Of a stretch of DNA of 59,063 bases, positions 1-9,273 are shown in pieces; position 1 is the stretch's first letter, and the number at the start of each line of letters is the position of its first letter. Position numbers and translations under genes: made by a program. The stretch lies in contig JANLPR010000018.1 of assembly GCA_031367345.1 (NCBI GenBank), positions 1 through 59,063 on the forward strand, in the 5' to 3' direction. This DNA is from JADKIH01 sp031367345. Lineage in GTDB: Bacteria > Bacteroidota > Bacteroidia > AKYH767-A > 2013-40CM-41-45. The notes beneath the pieces are model-generated. The model was not told the DNA's origin. It did no database searches and saw only the letters and a program-made list of their open reading frames with translations.

Positions 1-2
1 TA

Positions 3-53
3 AGAAAAAAGAGAAATAAACACAAAGGACTTCTGTTTATAAAAACTTTGTGT
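3..53 (-). terminator. Possible terminator of the nadA/MORN unit
   Basis: An 8-bp inverted repeat (ACACAAAG at 20-27, CTTTGTGT at 46-53) with an 18-nt spacer lies just past the stop of the minus-strand MORN gene. It is followed, in that reading direction, by a T-rich stretch. The stem is AT-rich and the T-run is interrupted, so this is a weak call. Confidence 0.35.
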
Positions 54-72
54 AACGTGAAACATTAAAAAA

Positions 73-1584
73 TTAATTTCCCTCCGGCGTCAACTCGCTT
101 TCGAGCTTTCGCGAGTTTCCACTACTATACGTTTCTTTAAAAACCACAGCTCCATTTTCATCAAAAATAGTCCAATCACCATCAGGCAAACCAAGACGAT
201 AAGAGCGAATTTCTCTTAGCTTTCCATTTGGCCAATAATATTTATGTATACCCGTTTCTTGTCCTTCGAGAAACTCTCCTTCAAATGCCAATTTACCATC
301 CAAATAATATTGTTTCCATTGCCCGTCTTCCTTTCCTTCAATAAATTTTCCGGCAGCAACATACTCACCAATTGAATATTTCCAATCGCCCTCCTGCTTT
401 CCATCAACATAATTTCCTTCGGCCATCAATTTTCCGTCATCAGAATATTCTTTCATCGGACCATCTTCCAAACCGTTTTTATAATTTTCTTCTCTTCGAA
501 TATCACCATTTGCATAATACCATTTCCATTGTCCATTTGGTTTCCCTTTAACGTAAGCACCGGTTTGTTCTATAGAATCGTTTTCATAAGAGAATTTCCA
601 TACGCCATCTTTCTTCCCGTCTATATAATTTCCAATAGCCCTTAACTGTCCACTTTCATAATATTCTTTCCACTCCCCTTGTTCTAGACCCTGGTTATCC
701 ATCTTACCCACTCGCGATAATTTCCCCTGAACAAAAACTTTCCCGCTATCAATATTTCCTTTTTCATCATATAATCTAAACACTCCTTCCGGTACACCCT
801 TTTTATATGTACCAACAATTTTAGTAGCGCCCGTAGGATAAAATTTTCTTTTTACCTCAAACTTATCTTTATCTTCTACGAGTGAAGGAATAAGTTCACC
901 CATTCTGTATTCCTCTTTTTTTATTACTCTGCCTTCTTGATTATAATCTTTAAAAAATCCATCCTTCTTATCATCTTTATAAATACCTTCAAATTTCACT
1001 TTATCATTATCAAAATAGTCTCGATACAAACCTTGTTTCATTCCGTACTTATCAACTCTATTAATTTTATCTTCCTTTTGAAAATAACCATTTTTGTAAT
1101 TTGTAACAGTTATTAATATTCCGTCGTTTCTATATTCTTTTACCAACCCATTTTCAACACCGTTATCATAAGGAATTACTTTGTACAGTTTACCAAGCTT
1201 ATCATAAAGTTTACTAACTCCATTTTTAATACTCATAGAATCTATTTCCTCCAATTGCAAAACACCATTGTCATAATAATTTTTTTGAAGGCCATCTCTC
1301 AACCCTTCTTTGTAATTATATTCAGCAGTAATAGTTGAACTATCATTATAAAATTTCCACAGACCATCTAATTTAAAATGCAATCTGTTTCCTTCCGATT
1401 TTAAATTTCCGGATTCATAGTAACTTTTCCAATATCCATCAGGTTTTCCTGAAAGAAGTTTTCCTTCACTAGAAATTTTACCACTAGGATAATAAAATCT
1501 ACTTACACCGAGAGAGTCTGTCTGTTGAGAGAAAACACTTCCTAATCCAAGTAGAAAGAAAAAAATAATATAAGTAATGCGCAT
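73..1584 (-). CDS. Secreted MORN-repeat (YwqK-like) protein
   Basis: A 503-residue protein. It has an N-terminal signal peptide (hydrophobic stretch to about residue 19, ending FSQQ) and then almost nothing but tandem MORN-type units of about 23 residues, with the pattern G-x-W-K-x-Y-Y-x-x-G-x-L-x-x-E-G-x-Y. At least fifteen units can be read. The family is often annotated as toxin-antitoxin YwqK antitoxin, but in Bacteroidota such secreted MORN arrays have no established toxin partner and none is visible here. It starts 32 bp after the nadA stop on the same strand, so the two may be cotranscribed, although a functional link is not obvious. No T9SS sorting domain is seen at the C terminus, so a periplasmic location is the simplest inference. 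Confidence 0.8.
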   Translation of the reverse strand: MRITYIIFFFLLGLGSVFSQQTDSLGVSRFYYPSGKISSEGKLLSGKPDGYWKSYYESGNLKSEGNRLHFKLDGLWKFYNDSSTITAEYNYKEGLRDGLQKNYYDNGVLQLEEIDSMSIKNGVSKLYDKLGKLYKVIPYDNGVENGLVKEYRNDGILITVTNYKNGYFQKEDKINRVDKYGMKQGLYRDYFDNDKVKFEGIYKDDKKDGFFKDYNQEGRVIKKEEYRMGELIPSLVEDKDKFEVKRKFYPTGATKIVGTYKKGVPEGVFRLYDEKGNIDSGKVFVQGKLSRVGKMDNQGLEQGEWKEYYESGQLRAIGNYIDGKKDGVWKFSYENDSIEQTGAYVKGKPNGQWKWYYANGDIRREENYKNGLEDGPMKEYSDDGKLMAEGNYVDGKQEGDWKYSIGEYVAAGKFIEGKEDGQWKQYYLDGKLAFEGEFLEGQETGIHKYYWPNGKLREIRSYRLGLPDGDWTIFDENGAVVFKETYSSGNSRKLESELTPEGN

Positions 1585-1616
1585 TATTAAAATAATAAAA
1601 TTGGTTTAGCTTTATT

Positions 1617-2612
1617 TTACAATCCTAATTCCTTTGAAAGTTCTAACATTCGTTTAATTGGCTTATATGCTTTTACACGAACATTTTCATCCATAAGTAA
1701 TTCCGGCAATTCGTGCTTTAAACAAAGATATAATTTTTCAAGAGTGTTTAACTTCATGTGTGGACAATCGTTACATGCACAAGCATTATTTGGTGGTGCC
1801 GGAATGAATGTTTTATGAGGCGATTTTTTGATCATTTGGTGAAGAATTCCTGTTTCTGTGGCCACAATAAATTCTTGTTCCGGACTATTTTTTGTGTAGT
1901 TTAATAAGGCCGTTGTTGAACCTATAAAATCTGCTACTCGCAAAATTGGCTCTTCGCATTCAGGGTGAGCTATCAGTTTTGCTTTTGGATTGGCTGCTTT
2001 TAATCGAGTAATTTTTTCTAATGAAAATATTTCGTGAACCATGCATGCTCCATTCCACAGAAGCATGTTTCTGTCTGTTTTTTCATTGATGTAACGGCCC
2101 AAATTCTTATCTGGAGCAAAGATGATCTTTTGATCTTTTGGTAGGCTGTTAACGATTCCTATTGCATTCGACGAAGTACAAATAATATCTGTCATCGCTT
2201 TAATTTCTGCCGAACAATTGATATACGAAATAACCAAATGATCGGGGTGTTGTGCTTTGAATGCTGCAAATACATCCGGAGGACAAGAGTCGGCTAATGA
2301 ACATCCTGCACGAAGGTCGGGAAGAATCACTTTTTTATCGGGATTCAATATTTTGGCAGTCTCAGCCATAAAATGTACACCGGCAAAAAGAATAATCGAT
2401 GCAGTAGTACGCTCTGCCTCTTGAGCAAGTCCCAAGCTATCACCAATAAAATCTGCAACATCTTGAATGTCTGCATCCTGGTAATAATGGGCGAGTATAA
2501 TTGCATTTTTTTCTTTTTTTAATCTTGAAATCTCTGCAAATATATCTATCGTTGGATCAACTTCAAGCTTTAGCCATCCGTCTCGTTTTACTTTTTCTTC
2601 AATACTAATCAT
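1617..2612 (-). CDS. nadA: Quinolinate synthase NadA
   Basis: A 331-residue protein, the usual length for NadA. NadA condenses iminoaspartate with dihydroxyacetone phosphate to quinolinate in de novo NAD synthesis and carries an oxygen-sensitive [4Fe-4S] cluster. Visible family signatures are AHYYQDADIQDVADFIGDSL near the N terminus, ISYINCSAE, the WNGACMVHE segment, HPECEEP and the C-terminal CACNDCPHMKLNTLEKL. The cluster cysteines expected in the middle and C-terminal segments are present. The oxidase partner NadB is not in the window. The ATG at 2612 gives a normal N terminus (MISIEEKVKRDG). Confidence 0.96.
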   Translation of the reverse strand: MISIEEKVKRDGWLKLEVDPTIDIFAEISRLKKEKNAIILAHYYQDADIQDVADFIGDSLGLAQEAERTTASIILFAGVHFMAETAKILNPDKKVILPDLRAGCSLADSCPPDVFAAFKAQHPDHLVISYINCSAEIKAMTDIICTSSNAIGIVNSLPKDQKIIFAPDKNLGRYINEKTDRNMLLWNGACMVHEIFSLEKITRLKAANPKAKLIAHPECEEPILRVADFIGSTTALLNYTKNSPEQEFIVATETGILHQMIKKSPHKTFIPAPPNNACACNDCPHMKLNTLEKLYLCLKHELPELLMDENVRVKAYKPIKRMLELSKELGL

Positions 2613-3071
2613 AACATATTTTTTAAAATTATTTAAAGATATACTACTATTATTAGCCTGTTAGTAATGTGTATAATTCTACTTTATTTAACTTGACTTT
2701 ACAGTTGTACACCATTTTTTTAGAGTAATGAACACCTTAATTCATTTTAATGATTTGATAAATAAAGAGATTACGTTTTTATTAACATGCGGTTAATACC
2801 TAATGAGTGTATATCTTCTTTCAATGTTGCTGTGTATAAACCTTCTTAAAGTTGTCAGTAAGTTCCATTGCTGCTCTAACATGTTTTACTTGGTTCTTGT
2901 TTTTAATTAATTATGAGAAACGGGTTATGAACAAAGCAATCTTTTCTTCTCACATCTTAATAACCATCTATACATAGAATAAACAAAATTAGTGTTAATA
3001 AATTGTTTTACACTCGCTTTATTTCCAGTCTTATAATTATTGCTTTTATGCCTATGTTGAAAACAATTAAG
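2613..3071. other. Intergenic region between divergent nadA and rpiB
   Basis: About 460 AT-rich bases between divergent genes. I see no open reading frame, structured RNA or convincing hairpin. The rpiB promoter element lies at its right edge; no clear TAnnTTTG element was found for nadA, only a one-mismatch TATCTTTA on the minus strand near 2640. Confidence 0.5.
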
Positions 3072-3079
3072 TACTTTTG
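3072..3079 (+). promoter_or_regulatory. Bacteroidota -7 element of the rpiB operon
   Basis: TACTTTTG matches TAnnTTTG exactly and would place the transcript start about 20 bases before the ATG at 3104. No TTG sits at the usual 17-23 base distance upstream. The element overlaps the TTG codon at 3077, which argues against that codon as the translation start. Confidence 0.5.
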
Positions 3080-3103
3080 TTAAGCTCATTTAAATTGAAA
3101 AAG

Positions 3104-3544
3104 ATGAAAACGAAGAAAATAGCCGTTGGTTGTGATCATGCCGGATTTGAATATAAAGAGTTGATAAAAGAATTTCTTGCTAAAGATGGTTATGAAGTAA
3201 AAGATTTTGGAACCTTTTCTCTTGATTCTGTCGACTATCCCGATTTTGTTCATCCATTATCTATAAGTATTGAAAAAGGAGAATTTGAATTAGGTGTTTT
3301 AATATGTGGAAGTGCAAATGGTGTTGCAATTACAGCAAACAAGCACCAACAAATTAGGGCCGCCATTGTTTGGAATAACCAATTAGCCGCACTCGCTCGT
3401 CAGCACAATGATGCAAACATTATTTGCTTACCCGCTCGTTTTATCGAACCTCAGCAAGCATTAGAATTCACAAAAACCTTCATTACCACTAACTTTGAAG
3501 GCGGTAGGCATAAAAACCGAGTTGACAAAATTGCTGTCTGTTAA
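3104..3544 (+). CDS. rpiB: Ribose-5-phosphate isomerase B
   Basis: A 146-residue RpiB/LacAB family enzyme that interconverts ribose 5-phosphate and ribulose 5-phosphate in the pentose phosphate pathway. The phosphate/ring-opening segment GCDHAGFEYK is at residues 9-18. The catalytic-Cys loop reads LICGSANGVAITANKH, and the ARQHNDANIICLPAR segment carries the conserved His. The frame extends upstream to a TTG at 3077, but the ATG at 3104 restores the family N terminus and lies downstream of the promoter element. Its stop is 3 bases before the next gene, so it heads the operon. Confidence 0.95.
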   Translation: MKTKKIAVGCDHAGFEYKELIKEFLAKDGYEVKDFGTFSLDSVDYPDFVHPLSISIEKGEFELGVLICGSANGVAITANKHQQIRAAIVWNNQLAALARQHNDANIICLPARFIEPQQALEFTKTFITTNFEGGRHKNRVDKIAVC

Positions 3545-3547
3545 CTT

Positions 3548-5053
3548 ATGCGCTTAACCCTTCTTTTTATCCTTTTTTCATATGTAGCCATTGCTCAATC
3601 AACCGGTTTTGACTACAGCGAGCAACTTTCCGGCGATTCAATTCGTTCTTATTTATCAGTGCTTGCCTCCGATTCACTTGAAGGCAGAGAAACGGGTAGA
3701 TTAGGCCAAAAAAAAGCAGCCTCATTTTTAGAAAGCTTCTACAAAAACCTTAATCTAATTACTAGTGTTCAAAAGCATCCGTTGAATGCCCACGCTAATT
3801 CAGGTTTCAATCTTGTTATCAATAATTCATATTTTGTCTATTATCAGGATTTTTATTATGCTCCGTTTAAATTCGACTCCTTATATATAGGCGACGAAGT
3901 TTTAGTTTCCGGTTTTGGAATTAACCAAAACAATTACCACGATTTCGCCGATGGAGACCTCACATCCAAAAATGTATTAGTAAGCTGGACTAAGCCTATG
4001 TGGAAAAAACGATTTCGACATGCATCCGGTACGCCACAACAATTTGCAACTCTCACCGAATTTGTTTCAAGTATTATCAGCCAAAAGCCTAAAATGATAT
4101 TTATTGATGTCGACAGTATTCCGCTCATCATTTCACAAATAGAAAACGATCCTCAATTATTAGGATACCTTTCATCTATTACTATTCCTGTTATTTTTAT
4201 AAATAGAAATACAACCGAGAAGTTTTTTCCGAGCGAAACCCAACTTTTATATACCGACTACCTGCTTCGTATTCAGAAAAAACAAAAAGCGAATAGCTAT
4301 TCTTTTAAAGGCGATGTTTACTTAAAATTAGTAAAGAACAACGAAAAACTATTAGGCGAAAACATAATTGCTTACATGGAAGGCAGTAGTCAAAAAAAGG
4401 AATGTCTCGTAATCTCTTCTCACTACGACCACCTTGGAATAAAGGACTCATTAATTTATCCTGGTGCAGATGATAACGGAAGCGGAACCTCCGCAATTAT
4501 GGAAATGGCACGTATTTTCTCTAAAGCTAAATTGGCTGGTCAATCACCCGAGCGGAGTATAATTTTTTTAAATGTAAGTGGGGAAGAAAAAGGGTTGCTT
4601 GGCTCTACGTTCTACGTGAAACATCCATTTGTTGAGTTGAAAAACACTATTGCCGATTTGAATATTGATATGATAGGCAGAACCGATGAAAGGCATGATT
4701 CTCTAAAAGAGAATAATTATATTTACATTATTGGAGCCAATCGGTTAAGTAACGATTTGGCAGCCATTAACACAGAAATGAATTCTAAATATATCCACCT
4801 AAACCTTGATTATACATATGACTTAGACGGTGACCCCAATCGATTTTACCAACGAAGCGACCACTACAATTTTGCTAAAAACAATGTTCCCATAATTTTT
4901 TATTTTAATGGTGTACATGCAGACTATCATCAACCTACTGACAGACTAGACAAAATTGACATAAACCTAATTCGGAAAAGGGCATCGCTCGTATTTTTAA
5001 CTGCCTGGGAACTTGTAAACAGGAAAGAAAGAATAAAAATGAATAATCAATAG
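3548..5053 (+). CDS. Secreted M28-family zinc peptidase
   Basis: A 501-residue protein with a signal peptide (to about residue 16, AIAQ) and a C-terminal M28 aminopeptidase domain. The two-zinc ligand set can be followed: SSHYDHLG (His/Asp), PGADDNGSG (bridging Asp), SGEEKGLLGS (catalytic and ligand Glu), NIDMIGR (Asp) and YHQPTDRLDK (His). The N-terminal 270 residues resemble the PA-domain-like insertion seen in many family members, without a strict motif. It probably releases N-terminal amino acids from peptides in the periplasm or outside the cell. It is 3 bases after rpiB and 23 before the next gene, within a run of secreted proteins. Confidence 0.9.
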   Translation: MRLTLLFILFSYVAIAQSTGFDYSEQLSGDSIRSYLSVLASDSLEGRETGRLGQKKAASFLESFYKNLNLITSVQKHPLNAHANSGFNLVINNSYFVYYQDFYYAPFKFDSLYIGDEVLVSGFGINQNNYHDFADGDLTSKNVLVSWTKPMWKKRFRHASGTPQQFATLTEFVSSIISQKPKMIFIDVDSIPLIISQIENDPQLLGYLSSITIPVIFINRNTTEKFFPSETQLLYTDYLLRIQKKQKANSYSFKGDVYLKLVKNNEKLLGENIIAYMEGSSQKKECLVISSHYDHLGIKDSLIYPGADDNGSGTSAIMEMARIFSKAKLAGQSPERSIIFLNVSGEEKGLLGSTFYVKHPFVELKNTIADLNIDMIGRTDERHDSLKENNYIYIIGANRLSNDLAAINTEMNSKYIHLNLDYTYDLDGDPNRFYQRSDHYNFAKNNVPIIFYFNGVHADYHQPTDRLDKIDINLIRKRASLVFLTAWELVNRKERIKMNNQ

Positions 5054-5076
5054 AACAAATATGTATTTTTGAATTC

Positions 5077-5580
5077 GTGAAAAAACTATTCGCCATCCTT
5101 CTTTTATTCTTTTCGGTTCAGGTTAGTGGGCAGTCCACCTTTTCTGAGGAGAGCTTCAAAAATTATTTAATAAAAAGCAAAGATAGTCTAGACGCTATTG
5201 AAGGAATCTGGAACGTTTCAACAACACAAGAGTTTTATAGATACGATACGTTATATGATATCCGCAAATATCCTAAAGCTGCACGAGTTGCGATAATGAA
5301 AAAAGACGGTAATTATGAATCGTATAATTTAACCGGCGAATCGTATGATGTTCAGTTTTCTGAAACGGATGTGAAAGGAGTTTATTTATACCGAAATTAT
5401 TTTCCGGAGATAAAGCAATATTCAAAAGCACAAGCAATAATTAGCAAGGGAACCGAAATGGAATATACATACGATTTCCCCGATGATTTTCTTCGTATCA
5501 AATTTGGAGAAACTTACGAAGAGGGAACTCGCGTAGTTAATATTTTAAAGTGGAATAAGGTTTATCCGGCTAAGCTTTAA
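5077..5580 (+). CDS. Small secreted protein of unknown function
   Basis: A 167-residue protein starting with GTG at 5077. Residues 1-18 form a signal peptide ending VSGQ. The segment SLDAIEGIWNVS is the kind of opening strand seen in lipocalin-like or fatty-acid-binding folds of Bacteroidota, followed by alternating strands, but I cannot assign a family. The GTG start is favoured because it yields a complete signal peptide (MKKLFAILLLFFSVQ) immediately. It is 23 bases after the M28 gene and 3 before the S8 gene, so it is almost certainly translated from the same message. Confidence 0.75.
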   Translation: MKKLFAILLLFFSVQVSGQSTFSEESFKNYLIKSKDSLDAIEGIWNVSTTQEFYRYDTLYDIRKYPKAARVAIMKKDGNYESYNLTGESYDVQFSETDVKGVYLYRNYFPEIKQYSKAQAIISKGTEMEYTYDFPDDFLRIKFGETYEEGTRVVNILKWNKVYPAKL

Positions 5581-5583
5581 TGT

Positions 5584-7179
5584 ATGCGTCAGTTATCCAT
5601 TACATTTCTTTTGACATTTTTTTTTCTCAAAAATATTTCAGCAGAAAAAATTTGGGTATCCTTTAGAGATAAATCTGAAGTTACATTCGACCCCTATAAT
5701 TATTTCTCTGAAAGAACAATTGTCCAACGCATTGAGCAACGCCTTCCACTCTGTGATAGTCTCGACTTTCCTGTAAGTGATAAATATTTAACAACACTTT
5801 CTCATTTTTCAGATTCTATGAGTTATTCAAGCCGTTGGTTGAATGGCGTTGCTGTATTTTGTTCAGTTCAAAAAGCAGAAGAGATTTTGAAATTGCCCTT
5901 CGTTAAAAGTATTGAAGCACTTGGATCAAAAAGTTTTCTTGCTGAAAAAAAAATGGATCTTTATCAGTTGAATAAATATGATCAGCGACTTATTGCTTAT
6001 CAAACAGAACGATTAGGGGCACAACAATTTACTAATAAGCAGTTAGACGGAACAGGAATTCGTATTGCCGTTTTAGATGCAGGTTTTTCGGGCGTTGATC
6101 AAAATTATGTTTTCACTAAAACTAGAAATGAGAATAAAATAATAGCTACGTATGATTTTGTAAAGAAGGTAACTAATGTTTATGAGGGCAATGCGCATGG
6201 AACGGGAACGCTTTCGTGTATAGTTGGCAAAGCCGATACGGTATTGATAGGATTGGCAACAGGTGCAGAAATATTACTTGCAAGAACAGAAAGGGTTTCA
6301 AGTGAAAAATTTAGTGAAGAAGAGAATTGGTTGGCAGCTGTGGAATGGGCAGATAAAAATGGAGCTAATATTATTAGCAGTTCACTGGGTTATTCAAATG
6401 CTAGGTATTTTAATTTTGATATGACCGGAAAAAAAAGCTTGATTGCATCGGCGGCAACCATTGCTGCTCAAAAGGGGATATTGGTTATAAATGCAGCAGG
6501 AAATGATGGAGAAAACGATTGGCATTTTGTAAGTACGCCCGGCGATGCCGACAGTGTTTTAACCGTTGGCGGAACAGATCCCGAAACGGATTATCATAGT
6601 AGATTTAGTTCGTATGGGCCTACAGCCGATGGACGGATGAAACCGAATGTTGTTGCCCCCGCACACGTAATTTGTGCTGCAAAAACCGGTCTTACATCAT
6701 CCTATGGAACATCTTTTTCTGCACCATTAGTGGCTGGTTTTGCTGCTTGTGTTTGGCAAGCTCATCGTAACTGGACGAACATGCAAGTGTTTCGTGCCAT
6801 AGAAAAGTCTGGCAATCTATATCCCTATTTTGATTATGCTCACGGATACGGAATTCCACAAGCACTTTATTTTGTTTCAGACTCGATAACCCGTCAGCCG
6901 ACATTTGATTTTGTTATTGTTAATAATGAAATGAAAGTAATTTTGAGAGAAAAGTATGCACACTCCGCCCAAGAAAAGGAACTAGGCTTTGAAGCACGAA
7001 GAAATTTTTATATTAAAATCGAAAACGGATCAGGAAAACTTAAAAACTATTCTGTTCTTTTGGCCGACAAAAAAGAAATGAGCGATTTCGATCTTTATGA
7101 TCTTGCACCCGGCGATATTGTAACCGTTCATTTCGAAGGCTACACAAAATCATATACTAGACCAACCGAATTACAATAA
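5584..7179 (+). CDS. Secreted subtilisin-family (S8) serine protease
   Basis: A 531-residue protein with a signal peptide to about residue 20. A prodomain-like region follows (about 21-150), then an S8 catalytic domain with the full triad: Asp165 in IAVLDAGFSG, His205 in GNAHGTGTLS and Ser377 in YGTSFSAPLVAG, plus the oxyanion Asn307 in AAGND. Residues 430-531 form a beta-rich tail that lacks a canonical T9SS sorting motif. Expected to be an active endopeptidase outside the cytoplasm. It lies between small secreted proteins in the rpiB operon and could mature or degrade its neighbours' products, which is inference only. Confidence 0.93.
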   Translation: MRQLSITFLLTFFFLKNISAEKIWVSFRDKSEVTFDPYNYFSERTIVQRIEQRLPLCDSLDFPVSDKYLTTLSHFSDSMSYSSRWLNGVAVFCSVQKAEEILKLPFVKSIEALGSKSFLAEKKMDLYQLNKYDQRLIAYQTERLGAQQFTNKQLDGTGIRIAVLDAGFSGVDQNYVFTKTRNENKIIATYDFVKKVTNVYEGNAHGTGTLSCIVGKADTVLIGLATGAEILLARTERVSSEKFSEEENWLAAVEWADKNGANIISSSLGYSNARYFNFDMTGKKSLIASAATIAAQKGILVINAAGNDGENDWHFVSTPGDADSVLTVGGTDPETDYHSRFSSYGPTADGRMKPNVVAPAHVICAAKTGLTSSYGTSFSAPLVAGFAACVWQAHRNWTNMQVFRAIEKSGNLYPYFDYAHGYGIPQALYFVSDSITRQPTFDFVIVNNEMKVILREKYAHSAQEKELGFEARRNFYIKIENGSGKLKNYSVLLADKKEMSDFDLYDLAPGDIVTVHFEGYTKSYTRPTELQ

Positions 7180-7186
7180 TTATAGA

Positions 7187-7888
7187 ATGAAAAATAAGAT
7201 TCAATTGCTAATTGTGATACTAACGTTTTGTTCTATGAATGGATATGGACAGACTGTATTATTAAAAGTTGATCAAGAAAAGGAGAATATATATAACAGA
7301 GGGCCCAATACAGAAAAGTTCTCACTCTTTTTTTTGAAATTCGGCTTTGCTCTTCCTCCTGACCAAGAGCAATCGCGAGTGGTTTTTGAAAATTCAGTTT
7401 ATATGTCGTTTGGTTTTAGAAAAAAATATAAATTAAGCAAATTTTATTCAATGGGGTGGGATCTTCAGTCCGAGTTCTCTGATTGGAAAATAAAACAAGT
7501 GAAAAGTAAAACATTTCCAGATACACTTACCTCTTGGGATGTACAGCGATTTGATGTTGGAGCCTTTGCAATAAGTTATTTTAATCGTTTTAATTTTGAT
7601 CCGAAGAGAGGTAACACCATGGGCGCTTTTCTTGATATTGGTATAATTGGAAAATATAATTACTCAATGGTGCAGATAGAGAAAAGAGAAGTCAAAATAG
7701 GAGATGCTACAACAAGCACCAATAATTTGGCTTACACAAATAAGTTTCAAAGCGATGTTTTTTTTAGAGCTGGAAAAGGTCGAGTTTCGCTTTGGGCAGC
7801 GTATAGGATAACGGATTTATTTAAACCATCCTTTGGATTTAAAGAACTTCCGAGAACCGTTGCCGGAATTGAAGTTGGACTATATTAA
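7187..7888 (+). CDS. Putative outer-membrane beta-barrel protein
   Basis: A 233-residue protein with a signal peptide (to about residue 21, GYGQ). It alternates aromatic and hydrophobic positions, for example YSMGWDLQSEFSDWKI and FDVGAFAISYFNRFNF, and ends in ELPRTVAGIEVGLY with the terminal aromatic residue typical of outer-membrane barrels. No named family is recognised. It begins 7 bases after the S8 protease, so it is part of the same operon. Confidence 0.7.
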   Translation: MKNKIQLLIVILTFCSMNGYGQTVLLKVDQEKENIYNRGPNTEKFSLFFLKFGFALPPDQEQSRVVFENSVYMSFGFRKKYKLSKFYSMGWDLQSEFSDWKIKQVKSKTFPDTLTSWDVQRFDVGAFAISYFNRFNFDPKRGNTMGAFLDIGIIGKYNYSMVQIEKREVKIGDATTSTNNLAYTNKFQSDVFFRAGKGRVSLWAAYRITDLFKPSFGFKELPRTVAGIEVGLY

Positions 7889-7901
7889 AAAAACAATGAC
7901 G

Positions 7902-8417
7902 ATGAAAAAAACACTTGCAATTATTGTAACATCATTTTTTATTTTTGCATTTGCAAACGGACAGAACACCAAAGGGGGTTCGAATCTGCTTATGATGAAA
8001 GGTGAACGATTTAAGGATGGGGCAAGTATTCAGTTAAATTGTGAGGGAAGGTGCTGTGTTGTCTACAAGGATGAACAATACATTACTTTTACGATGGACG
8101 GAAAGGTGGGAGATAGAAGCGTAAATGTTATTGCCGAGATTCCGATTCTTGAGGGAATAAAAAAAATTAAACTAGATAAAGACGGAGACTTGGGAAATCA
8201 CCAAAAATTTACCATAGAAGTTTTTGGAAAGAATCCAGCCGTAGATAAAGAAACGTATGAAATACAAGATGAAGCCGATGAGGCTATTTTTAATTTGATG
8301 CACATTGATGAGAATAGAAACATTGTTGACGGAACAGTTTCGGTTAAATATTTTGATAGCGCTACCGATATTAGAAAGTTGAGTGCTACACTACATTTTT
8401 TTATACCTTTAAATTAA
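7902..8417 (+). CDS. Secreted protein of unknown function
   Basis: A 171-residue protein starting at the ATG at 7902 (MKKTLAIIVTSFF), giving a signal peptide that ends FANGQ. The frame stays open upstream into the preceding gene, but those codons lack family-like character and would bury the signal peptide. The mature protein has a C-C pair (GRCCVVY) early on and beta-rich, acidic sequence afterwards. No family is recognised. It starts 13 bases after the barrel gene, so the two may be partners. Confidence 0.7.
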   Translation: MKKTLAIIVTSFFIFAFANGQNTKGGSNLLMMKGERFKDGASIQLNCEGRCCVVYKDEQYITFTMDGKVGDRSVNVIAEIPILEGIKKIKLDKDGDLGNHQKFTIEVFGKNPAVDKETYEIQDEADEAIFNLMHIDENRNIVDGTVSVKYFDSATDIRKLSATLHFFIPLN

Positions 8418-8469
8418 AATTTAGATATTTATTTGATTTATAATTAGCAGAAACCCAAACTAAAAGCCG

Positions 8470-9255
8470 ATGAAAAAAAGTATTTTCGCAATTCTGATTA
8501 TTTCTTTTATTTTTATTAGTGCTACAGATGATAAGTCAGAAATGAATGCACATTCTGTTGAAGCTATGTTTACAAAAACGCTTAACGGAGTTTATGCTTC
8601 GAAATATGAAACAACAAATCGTTTGTATAAATTATTTTTAGCAGATTTGAAATCAACAGGAAATCTGCACGACATACAAATAGCCGAAATAAATGGTTCC
8701 GGTTGGCTTGAGGGCGAAGTTTATATTGAAGAATATGAGAAGGCCTACACAGCCGATAAAAAATACGATGAATATCCCGTTGTGAATATTTCATTTGAAG
8801 GAGCTACATTGTTTTGTGCTTGGCTAACTCAAAAATATAATTCATTTCCCGATAGAAAGTTTATAGAGGCAAGCTTCAGACTATCTTCTGTTGAAGAATG
8901 GGAAATCGCTGCGCGTGGAAAAGCAACGGATTTAAAATTTGCTTGCGGCAATACGTTAGTTAATGAAGATGGCGCATACCTAAGTAATTATCATCACAAA
9001 GTTTTAGGACAAGACCCGTCTCTTATGGGTATAAATGATAATGCTGACATAACGGCTCCCACAAAATCATATTGGCCGAATTCATTTGGTATTTATAATA
9101 TGAGTGGTAATGTGGCCGAAATGGTTTTAACAAAAGGTGAAAGCAAAGGAGGCGGTTTTAAGTCGGGAGAAGAATCGTTACAAATTAATTCAATAGGTAC
9201 CTATGCCCACTCTGCAAGCGATTTGGGCTTTCGTGTTTTTATGCAAGTGAAATAA
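8470..9255 (+). CDS. Exported SUMF1/FGE-fold protein, probably non-catalytic
   Basis: A 261-residue protein with a signal peptide and the formylglycine-generating-enzyme fold. Motifs visible are KYETTNRLYKLFL, YPVVNISFEGATLFCAWL, FRLSSVEEWEIAARG, NSFGIYNMSGNVAEMV and the terminal SDLGFRVF. The redox cysteine pair that true FGE uses near its C terminus is absent; the cysteines present lie elsewhere. A structural role like the SUMF1-fold gliding/T9SS proteins GldJ and GldK is therefore more likely than sulfatase activation. No sulfatase gene is in the window. It is 52 bases after the previous gene and 18 before the AlkB homologue. Confidence 0.85.
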   Translation: MKKSIFAILIISFIFISATDDKSEMNAHSVEAMFTKTLNGVYASKYETTNRLYKLFLADLKSTGNLHDIQIAEINGSGWLEGEVYIEEYEKAYTADKKYDEYPVVNISFEGATLFCAWLTQKYNSFPDRKFIEASFRLSSVEEWEIAARGKATDLKFACGNTLVNEDGAYLSNYHHKVLGQDPSLMGINDNADITAPTKSYWPNSFGIYNMSGNVAEMVLTKGESKGGGFKSGEESLQINSIGTYAHSASDLGFRVFMQVK

Positions 9256-9273
9256 ATTAGGCGAATTAATGTT